Shown: positions 1 through 9,029, counted from the first letter of the stretch. The stretch: DNA of 64,000 nt from Nonomuraea solani (GCF_900108335.1 NZ_FNVT01000007.1:248001-312000), one strand, 5' to 3'. The notes: generated by a model from the letters alone, not told the origin. Made by a program: numbers and translations.

Positions 1-1140
1 CGCCTCTTCGGCGAACGGCGAGACGTCGATCTTCTTGGCCTTCCAGTAGTCCACGTAGCCCTGCGACAGCCCGTTGAGCGCCGGGAAGACGTAGCCGCCG
101 TCGGCCATCAGCTTCTGCGGCTCCTCGGTGCCGAGGTAGTTCGCCAGCTTCATGGCCTCCTCGGGATGGTCGCTCTTGGCGTAGACGGCCTCGGCCAGGC
201 CGTTGAGGTTGACCGAGCGGCCCGCCGGGCCCTCGGGCATGAGGGCGACGCCGACCTCGAAGGTCGACTCCGGGGCCACGAACGGCAGCAGCGCGTTGTT
301 GGCCGGGAACATGGCGATCTGGCCGGCCTTGAACATGTCGGTGACCTTGCCGGTGGGCGGGTTGGTCTGGGTGGCGGGCGGCGACACGTGGTGCTTGTTG
401 ACCAGGTCGACGCCGAACTGCAGCGCCTGCACGGAGGCGGGGTCGTTGAAGGCGTACTTGCCGAAGGGCTGGTCGACCAGCTTGCCGCCGTTGGAGGCCA
501 CCCAGTTCATCCACTGGGTCTGGTAGTGGTTCCAGGAGGCGAAGCCGTACGTCTTGACCTTGGCCGCGTCGAAGCCGGACTCGCCCGGGTGCTTGCCGGC
601 CTCGTCCACGGTCAGCTTGCGGGCCGTGTCGAGCAGGGTGCCGGTGCCGTCCGCCGTCCAGGTGAGCTTGTCGGGCATCTCCACGCCGGCCTGCTTGAAC
701 AGGTCCTTGTTGTAGAGCAGGCCGACGACTCCCCAATCCTTGGGCACGCCGTACGGCTTGCCCTCGTAGGTGAACGAGCCGACGACCGTCTGGTGGTACT
801 TGGCGGCGTCGATCTTGACGGGGGCCAGGACGCCCTTGGTGACGTACTCGGGGAACTGGGTGGGCGTCATCCAGAACACGTCCGGCGCCGTGCCGGCGAC
901 CGCGTCGGCGGTGAGCTTGGTCCAGTACTGGTCGTACGGCAGCAGCTCGATCTGCACGTCGATGCCCGGGTTGGCCTTCTCGAAGGCCGCCATCACCTTC
1001 TCGTAGCCGGCCTTCTGCTGGTCGTCCCAGAGCCGGTACGTCAACGTCACCTTGCCCGTGTCCGAGCCGGAGCCGCACCCGGTGAGGGCGAGCGCCACGG
1101 CCGCGAGCAGGGCCCAGCGAATCGGGGGGTTCTTCGACAT
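1..1140 (-). CDS. Sugar ABC transporter solute-binding lipoprotein (partial)
   Basis: Extracellular family 1 (CUT1) binding protein that would capture a carbohydrate outside the membrane and pass it to the two permeases encoded just upstream on the same strand. The ATG is at 1138-1140. The product begins with a short positive stretch, a hydrophobic core and an LTGC lipobox near residues 19-22, so it should be a lipoprotein. The mature part has the usual opening (T-Y-R-L-W-D-D) and typical W-rich pocket segments. The C-terminus runs off the left edge of the window; about 380 residues are visible of a family length near 420. It is the last visible gene of the GH36 operon, 12 bases after the MalG-type permease. 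An alpha-galactoside ligand is inferred from GH36 only. Confidence 0.9.
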   Translation of the reverse strand, partial: MSKNPPIRWALLAAVALALTGCGSGSDTGKVTLTYRLWDDQQKAGYEKVMAAFEKANPGIDVQIELLPYDQYWTKLTADAVAGTAPDVFWMTPTQFPEYVTKGVLAPVKIDAAKYHQTVVGSFTYEGKPYGVPKDWGVVGLLYNKDLFKQAGVEMPDKLTWTADGTGTLLDTARKLTVDEAGKHPGESGFDAAKVKTYGFASWNHYQTQWMNWVASNGGKLVDQPFGKYAFNDPASVQALQFGVDLVNKHHVSPPATQTNPPTGKVTDMFKAGQIAMFPANNALLPFVAPESTFEVGVALMPEGPAGRSVNLNGLAEAVYAKSDHPEEAMKLANYLGTEEPQKLMADGGYVFPALNGLSQGYVDYWKAKKIDVSPFAEEA

Positions 1141-1152
1141 CCGCTGCCTCTT

Positions 1153-1962
1153 TTACTTGAGGCCGGTGAGGACCACCGACCTGACGATGTACTTCTGGAA
1201 GAAGACGAAGATCGCCACCATCGGCACCAGCGCGATCAGGCTGCCGGCCATCATGAGGTGGTAGTCGACGCCGATGCCGTCCTTGAGCGTGGCGATGGCC
1301 ACGGTGATGACCTTGGTGTCGTCGCCGCTGGTGATGATCAGCGGCCACAGGAAGCTGTTCCACGACGAGATCACGGTGATGATCGCCAGCGTGCCGAGCG
1401 CCGGGCGGCAGAGCGGCAGCATGACGCGCAGCAGGATCGTCATCGGCCCGGCGCCGTCCATCCGCGCCGCCTCTTCGAGCCCGGCGGGCAGGCTCTTGAA
1501 GAACTGGCGCATGAGGAAGATCCCGTACGGGGTGCCGAGCACGTACGGCGCGAGCAGGCCGTACCAGGTGTTGACCAGGTCCAGCTCGCGCATGATCAGG
1601 AACAGCGGGATCATGGTGACCGCGCTCGGCACCATCATCGTGGCCACGAACAGCCAGAACAGCACGTCCCTGCCCCGGAACCGCAGCCGCGCGAACGCGT
1701 AGGCGGCGAACGTGGTGAACACCAGTTGCCCGGCCGTCAGCAGCGCCGTCATCACGGCCGTGTTGAGGATGAAGCGCGGGAAGTCGCCGCCGAGCATGTC
1801 CGCCAGGTTGTCCGTGGTCGGCGGCAGCCCGGGCAGCCAGGGCGGGGTCGAGCTGAGCTGCGCCTGCGTCTTGAACGCGGTCAGCAGGACCAGCAGGTAC
1901 GGGAACACGGAGATGAGCGCGCCGGTGGCGAGGGCGGCATAGAGCAGGATTCGTCTGGTCAC
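1153..1962 (-). CDS. Sugar ABC transporter permease, MalG type
   Basis: Inner-membrane permease of the binding-protein-dependent CUT1 family, 269 residues, a normal length. It has about six hydrophobic segments and the cytoplasmic EAA loop (E-E-A-A-R-M-D-G-A) that docks on the ATPase, followed by the typical C-terminal F-x-x-x-Q-K-Y-I-V-x-x-x-x-x-x-G-L-K ending. It sits between the MalF-type permease (7-base gap) and the lipoprotein gene, so it is co-transcribed with them. No ATPase gene is nearby; actinomycetes commonly use one shared MsiK ATPase for many such systems. Confidence 0.93.
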   Translation of the reverse strand: MTRRILLYAALATGALISVFPYLLVLLTAFKTQAQLSSTPPWLPGLPPTTDNLADMLGGDFPRFILNTAVMTALLTAGQLVFTTFAAYAFARLRFRGRDVLFWLFVATMMVPSAVTMIPLFLIMRELDLVNTWYGLLAPYVLGTPYGIFLMRQFFKSLPAGLEEAARMDGAGPMTILLRVMLPLCRPALGTLAIITVISSWNSFLWPLIITSGDDTKVITVAIATLKDGIGVDYHLMMAGSLIALVPMVAIFVFFQKYIVRSVVLTGLK

Positions 1963-1969
1963 GGCCGCC

Positions 1970-2842
1970 TCAGCTCAGGTCGTAGGTGGTGCGCTTGGAG
2001 AAGAACCTGACCTGCGCCAGCGTCACCAGCAGGATGATCACGAAGAGCAGCGTCGACAGTGTGGCGGCGTAGCCGAAGTCGAACTCCTTGAACGCCGTCT
2101 GGAAGATCCGGAAGTTGAGCACCTCGGTGCTCTGGCTCGGACCGCCGTCGGTCATCGCGTACACGGTGTCGAAGACTTGGAAGGCGCCGATCAGGTTCGT
2201 CACCGTGACGAAGAACATCGTGGGGTTGAGCAGCGGCAGCGTCACCTTCCAGAACCGCTGCGCCGGGGTGGCGCCGTCGGTCTCGGCTGCGTCGTGCAGT
2301 TCCTTGGGGATGCCCTGGAGCCCGGCCAGGAAGAACAGCATGTTGTAGCCGGTGTGCTGCCAGACGCTGACCAGCGCGACGGCGGGCAGCGCCCACGCCG
2401 GGTCGGACAGCCAGTCCGGGCCGGTGATCCCGATCACCGCCAGGGCGCTGTTGAGCGCGCCGTCACGGGGGTCGAAGATCCAGTTCCAGACGAGGGCGAG
2501 GACGATCGGCGTGGCCATCCACGGGACCACGAACAGCGAGCGGTAGAACCTGACGCCCTTGATCCGCCGGTCGAGCAGCATGGCCAGGCCCAGGGCCAGC
2601 ACGGTCTGGAGCGGGATGCAGAGCAGGACGTAGGCGACGGTGACCCAGAGCGAGTGCCAGGTCTCCCCGTCGGCCGCCAGCCGCGCGTAGTTGTCGAGGC
2701 CGACGAACTCGGGAGCCGATAACAGCTCCCAGTCGAACAGGCTGAGCACCAGCACGATGACCATCGGCAGCAGCAGGAACGCCACCACGCCGAACAGGCT
2801 CGGGCCGACGAACAGGTACGGGTACCAGTTGTTCCTTCTCAC
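1970..2842 (-). CDS. Sugar ABC transporter permease, MalF type
   Basis: First of the two membrane subunits of the transporter, 290 residues with about six membrane spans and an EAA loop (L-H-D-A-A-E-T-D-G-A). The frame stays open far upstream inside the GH36 gene, but the GTG at 2840-2842 is the natural start. It overlaps the GH36 stop by four bases (GTGA), which implies translational coupling, and the protein then begins R-R-N-N-W-Y-P-Y-L-F directly before the first membrane span. It forms one transcription unit with GH36 upstream and MalG/binding protein downstream. Confidence 0.92.
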   Translation of the reverse strand: MRRNNWYPYLFVGPSLFGVVAFLLLPMVIVLVLSLFDWELLSAPEFVGLDNYARLAADGETWHSLWVTVAYVLLCIPLQTVLALGLAMLLDRRIKGVRFYRSLFVVPWMATPIVLALVWNWIFDPRDGALNSALAVIGITGPDWLSDPAWALPAVALVSVWQHTGYNMLFFLAGLQGIPKELHDAAETDGATPAQRFWKVTLPLLNPTMFFVTVTNLIGAFQVFDTVYAMTDGGPSQSTEVLNFRIFQTAFKEFDFGYAATLSTLLFVIILLVTLAQVRFFSKRTTYDLS

Positions 2843-4140
2843 GAAGGGACCTCGGCCGTCGGCACCATGAGCCGCCTGGTGGTCTCCATCCCCCACGCGT
2901 CGAGCGCCGCGATCGGGTCGCTCGACCCGCGCAGCCCGCCGGTTGCTTCGATGTGCGCCGCCCACTCCTCCCTGGCCTCGACCTCCGGCCGCAGGATGAT
3001 GCAGTCGGGGTCGTTCACCCACCAGCGGGCGTGCAGGAACTCGCGCGCCGCGCCGGTGAGCCGGGCGCCGAGCTGGGAGGGCTGGCTGATGTCGCCGGAC
3101 TTGGGCTGCAGGGTGGGGGCGATGTCCGGGCTGACCCGCATGATGTCGACCAGGCCGATGCTGGGCAGCATCGGCGCGCCGCAGCCGTGCAGCGTGGCCT
3201 CGGGGCCCGCGCCCTGGCGGACGAGCTCCAGGCCCAGCCGGTACGCGGCGATCGGGTCGATGTCCTCGTGCCGCCGGCCGTGCAGCGCCCCGGCGTAGAG
3301 GTAGTCCATCTTGAAGTGGCCGATGCCCATCGCGGCCAGCGTCCTGAACACCTCGACCAGGTGCGCGGCGGCGTCGGGGTGGGTGACGTCGAGGACGGCC
3401 AGGTCCTGGTCCCACATGTGGCCCGCGTACGCGCCGCCGACCAGCCAGTCCGGGTGCTCCCTGAAGATCCGGCCGTGGTGCCCGACGAGGAACGGCGCGG
3501 TCCAGATCCCGGCCCGCCGCCCGGCTCCCGTCACGGCGTCCACGGCCCGCCACAGCGAGCCGAAGCCGGGCCGGCCCTCCAGCCAGTCGCCGATCCCGGC
3601 CTCGTAGCCGTCGTCGATGAGGAACATGTCGGCGCCCAGGTCGTGGCGCCGCGCGAGTTCGAGGTTCTCGATGACGTCGGCGTCGGTGACCCGGTCCCAG
3701 TAGCCGTACCAGGTGCACCACATGGGCGGCACGGCGGGGAACTCACGTTGCTCGGTCATGCCGGCGGCCCAGTCGCGGAGTGCCTGGTCGAGGCCGTTCT
3801 CCGCGCGGTGGTGGCGTACGGGGCCGTCGGCGGAGACCACCAGGCGGCCCTGCTCCTCCCGCACCCTGATCGAGGGCACGGTGCGGGGATCGGGCGCCGA
3901 CCACAGCTCGACGGAACCGTCGCCGGGCTCGATCGCGAGCAGCCCCTCGCCCTGGAAGGATCCCTCAGGCACGGGCGTCTCTGGCCGGTAGGCGAGGACC
4001 CGGATCGTCGCGTCGGCCGGGCGCGGCGGGGTGTCGGTCCAGCGGTAGCGGCCCGTGGGGCTCCACGACTGCCAGCCGTGCTCGAACACCCGCGCCTCTT
4101 GGGGCCGGCACCTGATCTCACCGACGTCCGCGAACGGCAT
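2839..4140 (-). CDS. Alpha-galactosidase, GH36 family
   Basis: Predicted retaining alpha-galactosidase that hydrolyses melibiose/raffinose-type sugars in the cytoplasm; there is no signal peptide. The 433-residue protein is shorter than classic GH36 enzymes (about 700) and lacks much of the N-terminal beta-sandwich, but the (beta/alpha)8 core is intact. The core includes the W-x-T-W-Y-G-Y-W-D segment near 141-149, F-L-I-D-D-G-Y near 173-179, the nucleophile motif H-F-K-M-D-Y with D279, and R-V-S-P-D with D339 as acid/base. It is the first gene of the minus-strand operon, ahead of permeases and binding protein. Substrate is inferred from the family. Other alpha-glycosidases of clan GH-D are possible. 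Confidence 0.85.
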   Translation of the reverse strand: MPFADVGEIRCRPQEARVFEHGWQSWSPTGRYRWTDTPPRPADATIRVLAYRPETPVPEGSFQGEGLLAIEPGDGSVELWSAPDPRTVPSIRVREEQGRLVVSADGPVRHHRAENGLDQALRDWAAGMTEQREFPAVPPMWCTWYGYWDRVTDADVIENLELARRHDLGADMFLIDDGYEAGIGDWLEGRPGFGSLWRAVDAVTGAGRRAGIWTAPFLVGHHGRIFREHPDWLVGGAYAGHMWDQDLAVLDVTHPDAAAHLVEVFRTLAAMGIGHFKMDYLYAGALHGRRHEDIDPIAAYRLGLELVRQGAGPEATLHGCGAPMLPSIGLVDIMRVSPDIAPTLQPKSGDISQPSQLGARLTGAAREFLHARWWVNDPDCIILRPEVEAREEWAAHIEATGGLRGSSDPIAALDAWGMETTRRLMVPTAEVPS

Positions 4141-4179
4141 CAGTCCCTCATTCCTCTCAACTTACGAAGGAGAGCTTTA

Positions 4180-4209
4180 TTAGTAGCACCGAGTTTCTTG
4201 GATGGTCAA
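4180..4209 (-). promoter_or_regulatory. Sigma-70-like promoter of the GH36 operon
   Basis: Read on the minus strand, TTGACC (4204-4209) is followed after 18 bases by TACTAA (4180-4185), a good vegetative -35/-10 pair. It lies about 40 bases upstream of the GH36 ATG, which has an AGGGA ribosome-binding site. Confidence 0.55.
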
Positions 4210-4229
4210 CGGGCCATCTCCTGGCATAA

Positions 4230-4243
4230 TCGTTAATTAACGA
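4230..4243. promoter_or_regulatory. Perfect 14-bp palindrome, likely ROK operator
   Basis: TCGTTAATTAACGA is a perfect inverted repeat in the divergent ROK/GH36 promoter region. It directly follows a CATAAT -10 hexamer (4225-4230) pointing toward the ROK gene, so it covers the expected ROK start point and lies just upstream of the GH36-operon -35. It is strikingly AT-rich for this genome. Binding by the ROK protein is inferred from position. Confidence 0.6.
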
Positions 4244-4267
4244 GGACTCTTACATTAAGGACGGGCG

Positions 4268-5422
4268 ATGGCGGACCTACGCGGCGGCGACCTGTCCCGC
4301 CTGCGGCAGCTCAACTCGCTGACGGCCATCCGCGAGCTCCGCGGGTCCGGGCCGCTCACCCTGTCGGCGCTCGCCGAGCGCACCGGCCTGTCCCGGCCGT
4401 CGATGAAGGAGGTCACCGACGAGCTCATGGCGCTCGGCTGGGTCGAGGAGGTGCCGCCGAGCCCCGGCACGATGGGCCGGCCGGCCCGCCGCTACCGCTT
4501 CCGCGCCGACAGCGGCTACCTGGTGGGCGTGGACATAGGGGGTCACAACATCCGGGCCGCCCTGTCCGACCTCGACGGTGAGATCCTGGCCGAGACCCGG
4601 CAGCCGGTGCTGCCGGACGCCCCGCTGGAGGAGCGCCTGGCCGCGATCGAGCGCGCGGTCTCCGGCTGTCTCGCGCTCAGCCGCACCACGGTCGAGGACC
4701 TGTGGACCATCTCGGTGGGCACCATCGGCGTGATCGACGTCGAGGGCCGGGTCATCTTCTCGGCCGCCGTGCCCGCGTGGCGCGACCTCGACCTGGCGGG
4801 CAAGCTGCGCGAGATGTTCCCGTGCCAGGTGCTCATCGAGAACGACAGCCGCCTGGCGGCCATGGCCGAGCACCGGCGCGGCGTCGCCAAGGGCGCCCGG
4901 GACGTGGTGTTCCTGCACGTCGGGCGGCGCATGGGCGCCGGTCTCATCATCGGCGGCCGGGTGCACAGGGGGTTCGGCGCGGCGGCCGGCGAGATCTCCA
5001 TGCTGCCCGAGGCCCGCTGGTTCGACGCTCCCGAGCACCTCAACACGTGCGCGTCCGTGCCCCCGGGCACGCCGCCGGAGGACGCGGCGGGCCACACGCT
5101 GGCGGCGGCTCGCGACGGCGACCCGGCGGCGATCGAGGCCGTCGAGCGGTACGTCGACGACCTCGCGGTGGGCACGGCCGCGATGGTCCTCATCCTGGAT
5201 CCCCAGCTCGTGGTGCTCGGGGGCGGCTTCTCGCGCTCGGCCGACGTGCTGCTCGACCGGCTGCGGGAGCGGCTGGAGCGTACGTGCATGCGCATGCCGG
5301 AGGTGCGCGCCTCGACGCTGGGCGACGAATGCGTGGTCGCCGGGGCCATCGACTACGCCGTCGACCACCTGGACGACCGGCTCTTCACCCCGGACAGGGG
5401 GCCACTGCCGGTCAGCCGGTGA
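4268..5422 (+). CDS. ROK-family transcriptional repressor
   Basis: 384 residues: an N-terminal winged helix-turn-helix (about 15-65) followed by a sugar-kinase-like ROK domain starting with the phosphate-loop motif G-V-D-I-G-G at 87-92. The length fits NagC/XylR-type regulators rather than ROK kinases, which lack the HTH. The usual C-x-C-G-x-x-G-C zinc motif is not visible; the corresponding stretch reads L-N-T-C-A-S-V-P-P. It is divergent from the GH36 transport operon and most likely represses it in the absence of the sugar. ATG 4268 follows AAGGA at 4256-4260. It converges with the AraC gene, overlapping it by 11 bases. Confidence 0.9.
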   Translation: MADLRGGDLSRLRQLNSLTAIRELRGSGPLTLSALAERTGLSRPSMKEVTDELMALGWVEEVPPSPGTMGRPARRYRFRADSGYLVGVDIGGHNIRAALSDLDGEILAETRQPVLPDAPLEERLAAIERAVSGCLALSRTTVEDLWTISVGTIGVIDVEGRVIFSAAVPAWRDLDLAGKLREMFPCQVLIENDSRLAAMAEHRRGVAKGARDVVFLHVGRRMGAGLIIGGRVHRGFGAAAGEISMLPEARWFDAPEHLNTCASVPPGTPPEDAAGHTLAAARDGDPAAIEAVERYVDDLAVGTAAMVLILDPQLVVLGGGFSRSADVLLDRLRERLERTCMRMPEVRASTLGDECVVAGAIDYAVDHLDDRLFTPDRGPLPVSR

Positions 5423-6320
5423 CGGGGCGCACGCGGGCGCGATAGTCGCGGGGCGGCAGGCCGTACTCCCTTCTGAAGGCGCGGCTGAAGTGGAACGGGC
5501 TGACGAAGCCCGAGGCCGCCGCCACCTGGCCGACGTCCAGGTCGGTGACCTCCAGGAGGCCGGCGGCGTGGCGGACGCGCGCCTGGCGTACGGACTGCAT
5601 GGGGGTCTGGCCGGTCTCCTCGGCGAACAGGTGGGCGAAGCGGGAGGGTGAGAGGGCGACCGCGCGGGCGAGCGAGGCGACCGAGTGCGGGGCGCCCGGC
5701 TCGGCCGCGATGATCGCCAGCACCCGGCGTACGCGCTCGTCGCCCTCCTCCCCCCGCCGCGCCCCCACCGGCCGCGCCGACGCGGTGGCCAGCACCAGCG
5801 CCTCCTCCACGGCCCCCATCACCAGCTCCCGCGCAGGGCCGCCGACCACCACGGCAGGCACCCGCGCCTCCCCCGGCACCGGCGCGTCCGGGGCGGGCGC
5901 GTCCGGGGTCCAGCGGGAGTCCTGGAGCGCTCGCTCGAACGCCCGGCCGATCCGCTCGTGCACGATCGCCGGAACCCCGGCCACCAGGTGGAGCCCATCC
6001 CCCCTCGCGTACGGCCCCAGCCAGGCCGCCCAGGTCGCGCGCGGCTGGAAGTGCACCCACCAGAACCGCCACCTCCCCGCCCCCGCCGGCACCCGGTAGT
6101 GCTGCGCCACCCCCGACCCCAGCACCACCAGATCCCCCGGCCCCACCTCGCACGACACCCCGCCCTGCTCGACGAGCCCGGCCCCCGCCTCCGTCCACAG
6201 CAGCAGCCAGCTCGGCGAGCCGCCGGCGCGACGGGTCGCGTAGCCTGCCACCTTGTCGTAGTGGCCCACGATCGTCAGCTCGGCAGCAGGAACAGACAGG
6301 TCCTCAGCGGTCACAGGCAT
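5412..6320 (-). CDS. AraC-family transcriptional regulator
   Basis: 302 residues: an N-terminal cupin-like sensing domain (about 10-110), a variable linker, and a C-terminal double helix-turn-helix of AraC/XylS type (about 195-295) ending with the signature G-F-x-S-x-F-H-F-S-R-A-F-R-R-E-Y-G-L-P-P. It is divergent from the PhyH dioxygenase with only 26-35 bases between start codons, so it probably controls that gene. No clear Shine-Dalgarno sequence precedes ATG 6320, and either a leaderless transcript or the in-frame GTG two codons downstream is possible. Confidence 0.9.
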   Translation of the reverse strand: MPVTAEDLSVPAAELTIVGHYDKVAGYATRRAGGSPSWLLLWTEAGAGLVEQGGVSCEVGPGDLVVLGSGVAQHYRVPAGAGRWRFWWVHFQPRATWAAWLGPYARGDGLHLVAGVPAIVHERIGRAFERALQDSRWTPDAPAPDAPVPGEARVPAVVVGGPARELVMGAVEEALVLATASARPVGARRGEEGDERVRRVLAIIAAEPGAPHSVASLARAVALSPSRFAHLFAEETGQTPMQSVRQARVRHAAGLLEVTDLDVGQVAAASGFVSPFHFSRAFRREYGLPPRDYRARVRPVTG

Positions 6321-6355
6321 ACCGTTACACGATCCGGCTCTTTAGCGTGAGAGGC

Positions 6356-7135
6356 ATGAGGCTCAACGACTTCCACGATCAGGGGTACCTGCTGGTGCCC
6401 GGTCTCCTCGCCCCGGAGGAGGTGGCCGAGCTGCGCGAGGAGTTCATGGCGCTGCACTCCAGGGGTCCCATCCCCGGTCACTTCGCCCCCCAGCCGCAGG
6501 AACCCGGCCGGCCGTACGACATCCTGCGCGACTACCCGCGCATCATGCACCCTCATGTGGTGAACGACCTGGCCCTGCGCTACCTGCTCGACACGCGCAT
6601 CGCCGCCGTGCTCCGCGACCTTCTGGAGGAGGAGCCGATAGCAGCCCAGAGCATGTTCTACTTCAAGCCGCCGGGCGCCAGGGGCCAGGCTTTGCACCAG
6701 GACAACTTCTACCTCCGGGTCGAGCCGGGCACCTGTGTGGCCGCCTGGGTGGCGCTCGACCGGGTGGACCGCGCGAACGGCGGCCTGGAGGTCGTGCCCG
6801 GCACGCACAAGATGGACCTGTTCTGCCCGGAGGAGGCCGACCAGGACGTCTCGTTCACCAGGGAGTACGTACCCCCGCCGCCCGGCCTCGAACGGGTGCC
6901 CGTGGACATGAACGCCGGCGACGTGCTGTTCTTCAACGGCAGCCTGGTGCACGGCTCGGAGCCCAACAGCACGGCCGACCGCTTCCGGCGCAGCTTCATC
7001 TGCCACTACGTGGGCCGTTCCGCGGAGCGGATCGCCGAGTACTACCCGACGATGACGATGTCCGGCGAGCGCGTCCAGCTCGAAACGGCCGTCGGCGGCG
7101 GCCCCTGCGGCACCGAGGTCAGCGGCCCGCATTAG
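6356..7135 (+). CDS. Phytanoyl-CoA dioxygenase (PhyH) family protein
   Basis: Fe(II)/2-oxoglutarate-dependent oxygenase of the PhyH family, about 259 residues. The family pattern is present: D-F-H-D-Q-G-Y-L at the N-terminus, metal ligands H-x-D in A-L-H-Q-D-N-F-Y, a distal His in S-L-V-H-G-S-E-P-N-S-T, and R-R-S-F for 2-oxoglutarate. The hydroxylated substrate cannot be told from sequence. The start is uncertain. ATG 6356 begins the conserved M-R-L-N-D-F; a GTG three codons earlier (6347) is also in frame, and neither has a well-spaced ribosome-binding site. It pairs divergently with the AraC regulator. Confidence 0.88.
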   Translation: MRLNDFHDQGYLLVPGLLAPEEVAELREEFMALHSRGPIPGHFAPQPQEPGRPYDILRDYPRIMHPHVVNDLALRYLLDTRIAAVLRDLLEEEPIAAQSMFYFKPPGARGQALHQDNFYLRVEPGTCVAAWVALDRVDRANGGLEVVPGTHKMDLFCPEEADQDVSFTREYVPPPPGLERVPVDMNAGDVLFFNGSLVHGSEPNSTADRFRRSFICHYVGRSAERIAEYYPTMTMSGERVQLETAVGGGPCGTEVSGPH

Positions 7136-7141
7136 GAGATG

Positions 7142-8254
7142 TCAGCCGCCGGACATCTCGAACTCGTCATCAGGGGCCTGGGTGTCCCACGGGTCGTCGA
7201 GCCACCCGTCGGGCAGCAGCACCTTGGCCCGCTCGCCCGACTTGCCCCGGGGCGTGTCCGTGTTCGGCGGCCACGGCTGGTCGTGCTCCAGCTTGGCCAG
7301 CCCCTCCCGCAGCCCGTCGAGCGACTCGGCCGTGGCCAGCTCGCGCCGCAGCTCGCTCCCGACCGTGAACCCCTTCAAATACCACCCGACATGCTTGCGG
7401 AAGTCGGCCACCGCGTAGCGCTCGATGTCGAAGCACTCGGTCAGCCCCTCGGCGTGCCTGGCCATCACCTCGGCCACCTCGCCGAGCGTCGGCCGGACCC
7501 GCTCGGGGCCGCCGTTGAACGCGTTCTCCAGATCCCGGAACAACCACGGCCGCCCGAGGCACCCCCGCCCCACCACGACGCCGTCGCACCCGGTGCGCGC
7601 CACCATCCTGAGGGCGTCGTCGGCGGACCAGATGTCGCCGTTGCCCAGCACGGGAACCTCGGGCACGGCCTCCTTCAGCCGCGCGATCGCCTCCCAGTCG
7701 GCGACGCCGCCGTAGTGCTGCTTCGCGGTGCGGGCGTGCAGCGCGATGGCGGCCACGCCCTCCTCGACGGCGATCCGGCCGGCGTCGAGGTAGGTCAGGT
7801 GGTCGTCGTCGATGCCCTTGCGCATCTTCATCGTCACGGGCAGCGGCCCGGCGTTCGCCACCGCCTGCCGCAGGATCCGCCGCAGCAGATTGCGCTTGTA
7901 CGGCAGCGCCGACCCGCCCCCGCGCCTGGTCACCTTGGGCACCGGGCAGCCGAAGTTGAGATCGACGTGGTCGGCCAGGTCCTCTTCGGCGATCATCTTG
8001 ACCGCCCGGCCCACGATGTCGGGGTCGACGCCGTAGAGCTGGATGCTCCTGGGCCGCTCCGACTCCGCGAACCTGATCATCCGGAACGTCTTGGGATTGC
8101 GCTCGACCAGCGCTCGCGTGGTGATCATCTCGCACACGAACAGCCCCGCGCCCTGCTCCCGGCACAGCATCCGGAACGGCGCGTTCGTGATGCCCGCCAT
8201 CGGCGCCAGCACCACCGGCGGCCACACCCCAATCGGCCCAATCTTCACCCCCAC
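7142..8254 (-). CDS. dus: tRNA-dihydrouridine synthase
   Basis: FMN-dependent enzyme that reduces uridine to dihydrouridine in tRNA D-loops. The 370-residue protein starts with the FMN-binding L-A-P-M-A-G-I-T-N (16-24), has the catalytic Cys in N-F-G-C-P (C103) followed by a basic tRNA-facing stretch, then M-K-M-R-K-G, L-H-A-R-T and G-N-G-D-I-W, all DusB-like. The GTG at 8252-8254 gives the family N-terminus. The C-terminal about 40 residues are an actinobacterial extension. It converges on the PhyH gene, leaving only 6 bases between stops. A tRNA cluster lies nearby; that may be coincidence. Confidence 0.93.
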   Translation of the reverse strand: MGVKIGPIGVWPPVVLAPMAGITNAPFRMLCREQGAGLFVCEMITTRALVERNPKTFRMIRFAESERPRSIQLYGVDPDIVGRAVKMIAEEDLADHVDLNFGCPVPKVTRRGGGSALPYKRNLLRRILRQAVANAGPLPVTMKMRKGIDDDHLTYLDAGRIAVEEGVAAIALHARTAKQHYGGVADWEAIARLKEAVPEVPVLGNGDIWSADDALRMVARTGCDGVVVGRGCLGRPWLFRDLENAFNGGPERVRPTLGEVAEVMARHAEGLTECFDIERYAVADFRKHVGWYLKGFTVGSELRRELATAESLDGLREGLAKLEHDQPWPPNTDTPRGKSGERAKVLLPDGWLDDPWDTQAPDDEFEMSGG

Positions 8255-8328
8255 AGTTGTAGCGCAGGTCAGGCCGTAACCGGTATTCGCGGATAGGCTG
8301 TGAGAGGCATCTGGAGTGGAGGGGATGG

Positions 8329-8973
8329 ATGCTTCTTCGAGTGCGCGTCGGGCTGCCCGACCGGCCGGGGTCGCTGGCGCAGGTGACCAAGGTCCTGGGG
8401 GCGGCGGGGGCCGACATCACGCAGGTGACCGTGCTCGAACGCGGCGCGGGCATGGCCGTCGACGACATCACGATCTTCTGCCCCGACAGCACGCCCAGGC
8501 AGGCCCTGGTCAAGAGCCTGCTGAGCGTCAAGGACGTGACGGTCGAGGGCATCTGGACCACCCGGGAGGCGCCCGGCACCTATCCGGAGCTGGAGATCCT
8601 CAAATACATCACCACGGCCGGCGACCGCGCCCTGACCACCCTCATCGACTCGCTCCCTGTCCTGTTCAGCGCCGACTGGGCCGCCACGACCGCCGACGAC
8701 CGCGTCGTCTACGCGAGCTGGCGGGCCCCGCAGGATCTGACCGTCCCCGGCCAGGTCCCGGCCCGGCCGACGGCCGTCACGCTCCACGGCGGCCTGCACG
8801 TCATCCACGCCCCGCTGCCGCCGCTGGCCCTGTCGCTCCTGCTGGCCCGCTCGGAGGGCCCGGCCTTCCACCGCATCGAGGTCCACCGCCTCACCAGGAT
8901 TCTGGAGATCTTCCTCACCCTGCCCGCCACGGAGCGCAGCGTGGCCCGGCAACTGCGCAAGGACCCCCGCTGA
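8329..8973 (+). CDS. ACT-domain protein
   Basis: 214 residues. Residues 1-75 form an ACT domain (R-V-R-V-G-L-P-D-R-P-G-S-L-A-Q-V opening), the small-molecule, usually amino-acid, binding fold. The rest is an unassigned domain with alternating strands and helices ending in a basic tail. ATG 8329 follows a GGAGGGG ribosome-binding site. Proteins of this form occur as stand-alone regulators or sensors in actinomycetes; no partner enzyme is fused or adjacent, so its target is unknown. It lies directly upstream of the tRNA cluster. Confidence 0.8.
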   Translation: MLLRVRVGLPDRPGSLAQVTKVLGAAGADITQVTVLERGAGMAVDDITIFCPDSTPRQALVKSLLSVKDVTVEGIWTTREAPGTYPELEILKYITTAGDRALTTLIDSLPVLFSADWAATTADDRVVYASWRAPQDLTVPGQVPARPTAVTLHGGLHVIHAPLPPLALSLLLARSEGPAFHRIEVHRLTRILEIFLTLPATERSVARQLRKDPR

Positions 8974-9029
8974 GGCTCGCCACGTAAGCATCCGCTCCAA
9001 AAACCCGCTAGAGTTGTGCAAGCAGCTAC

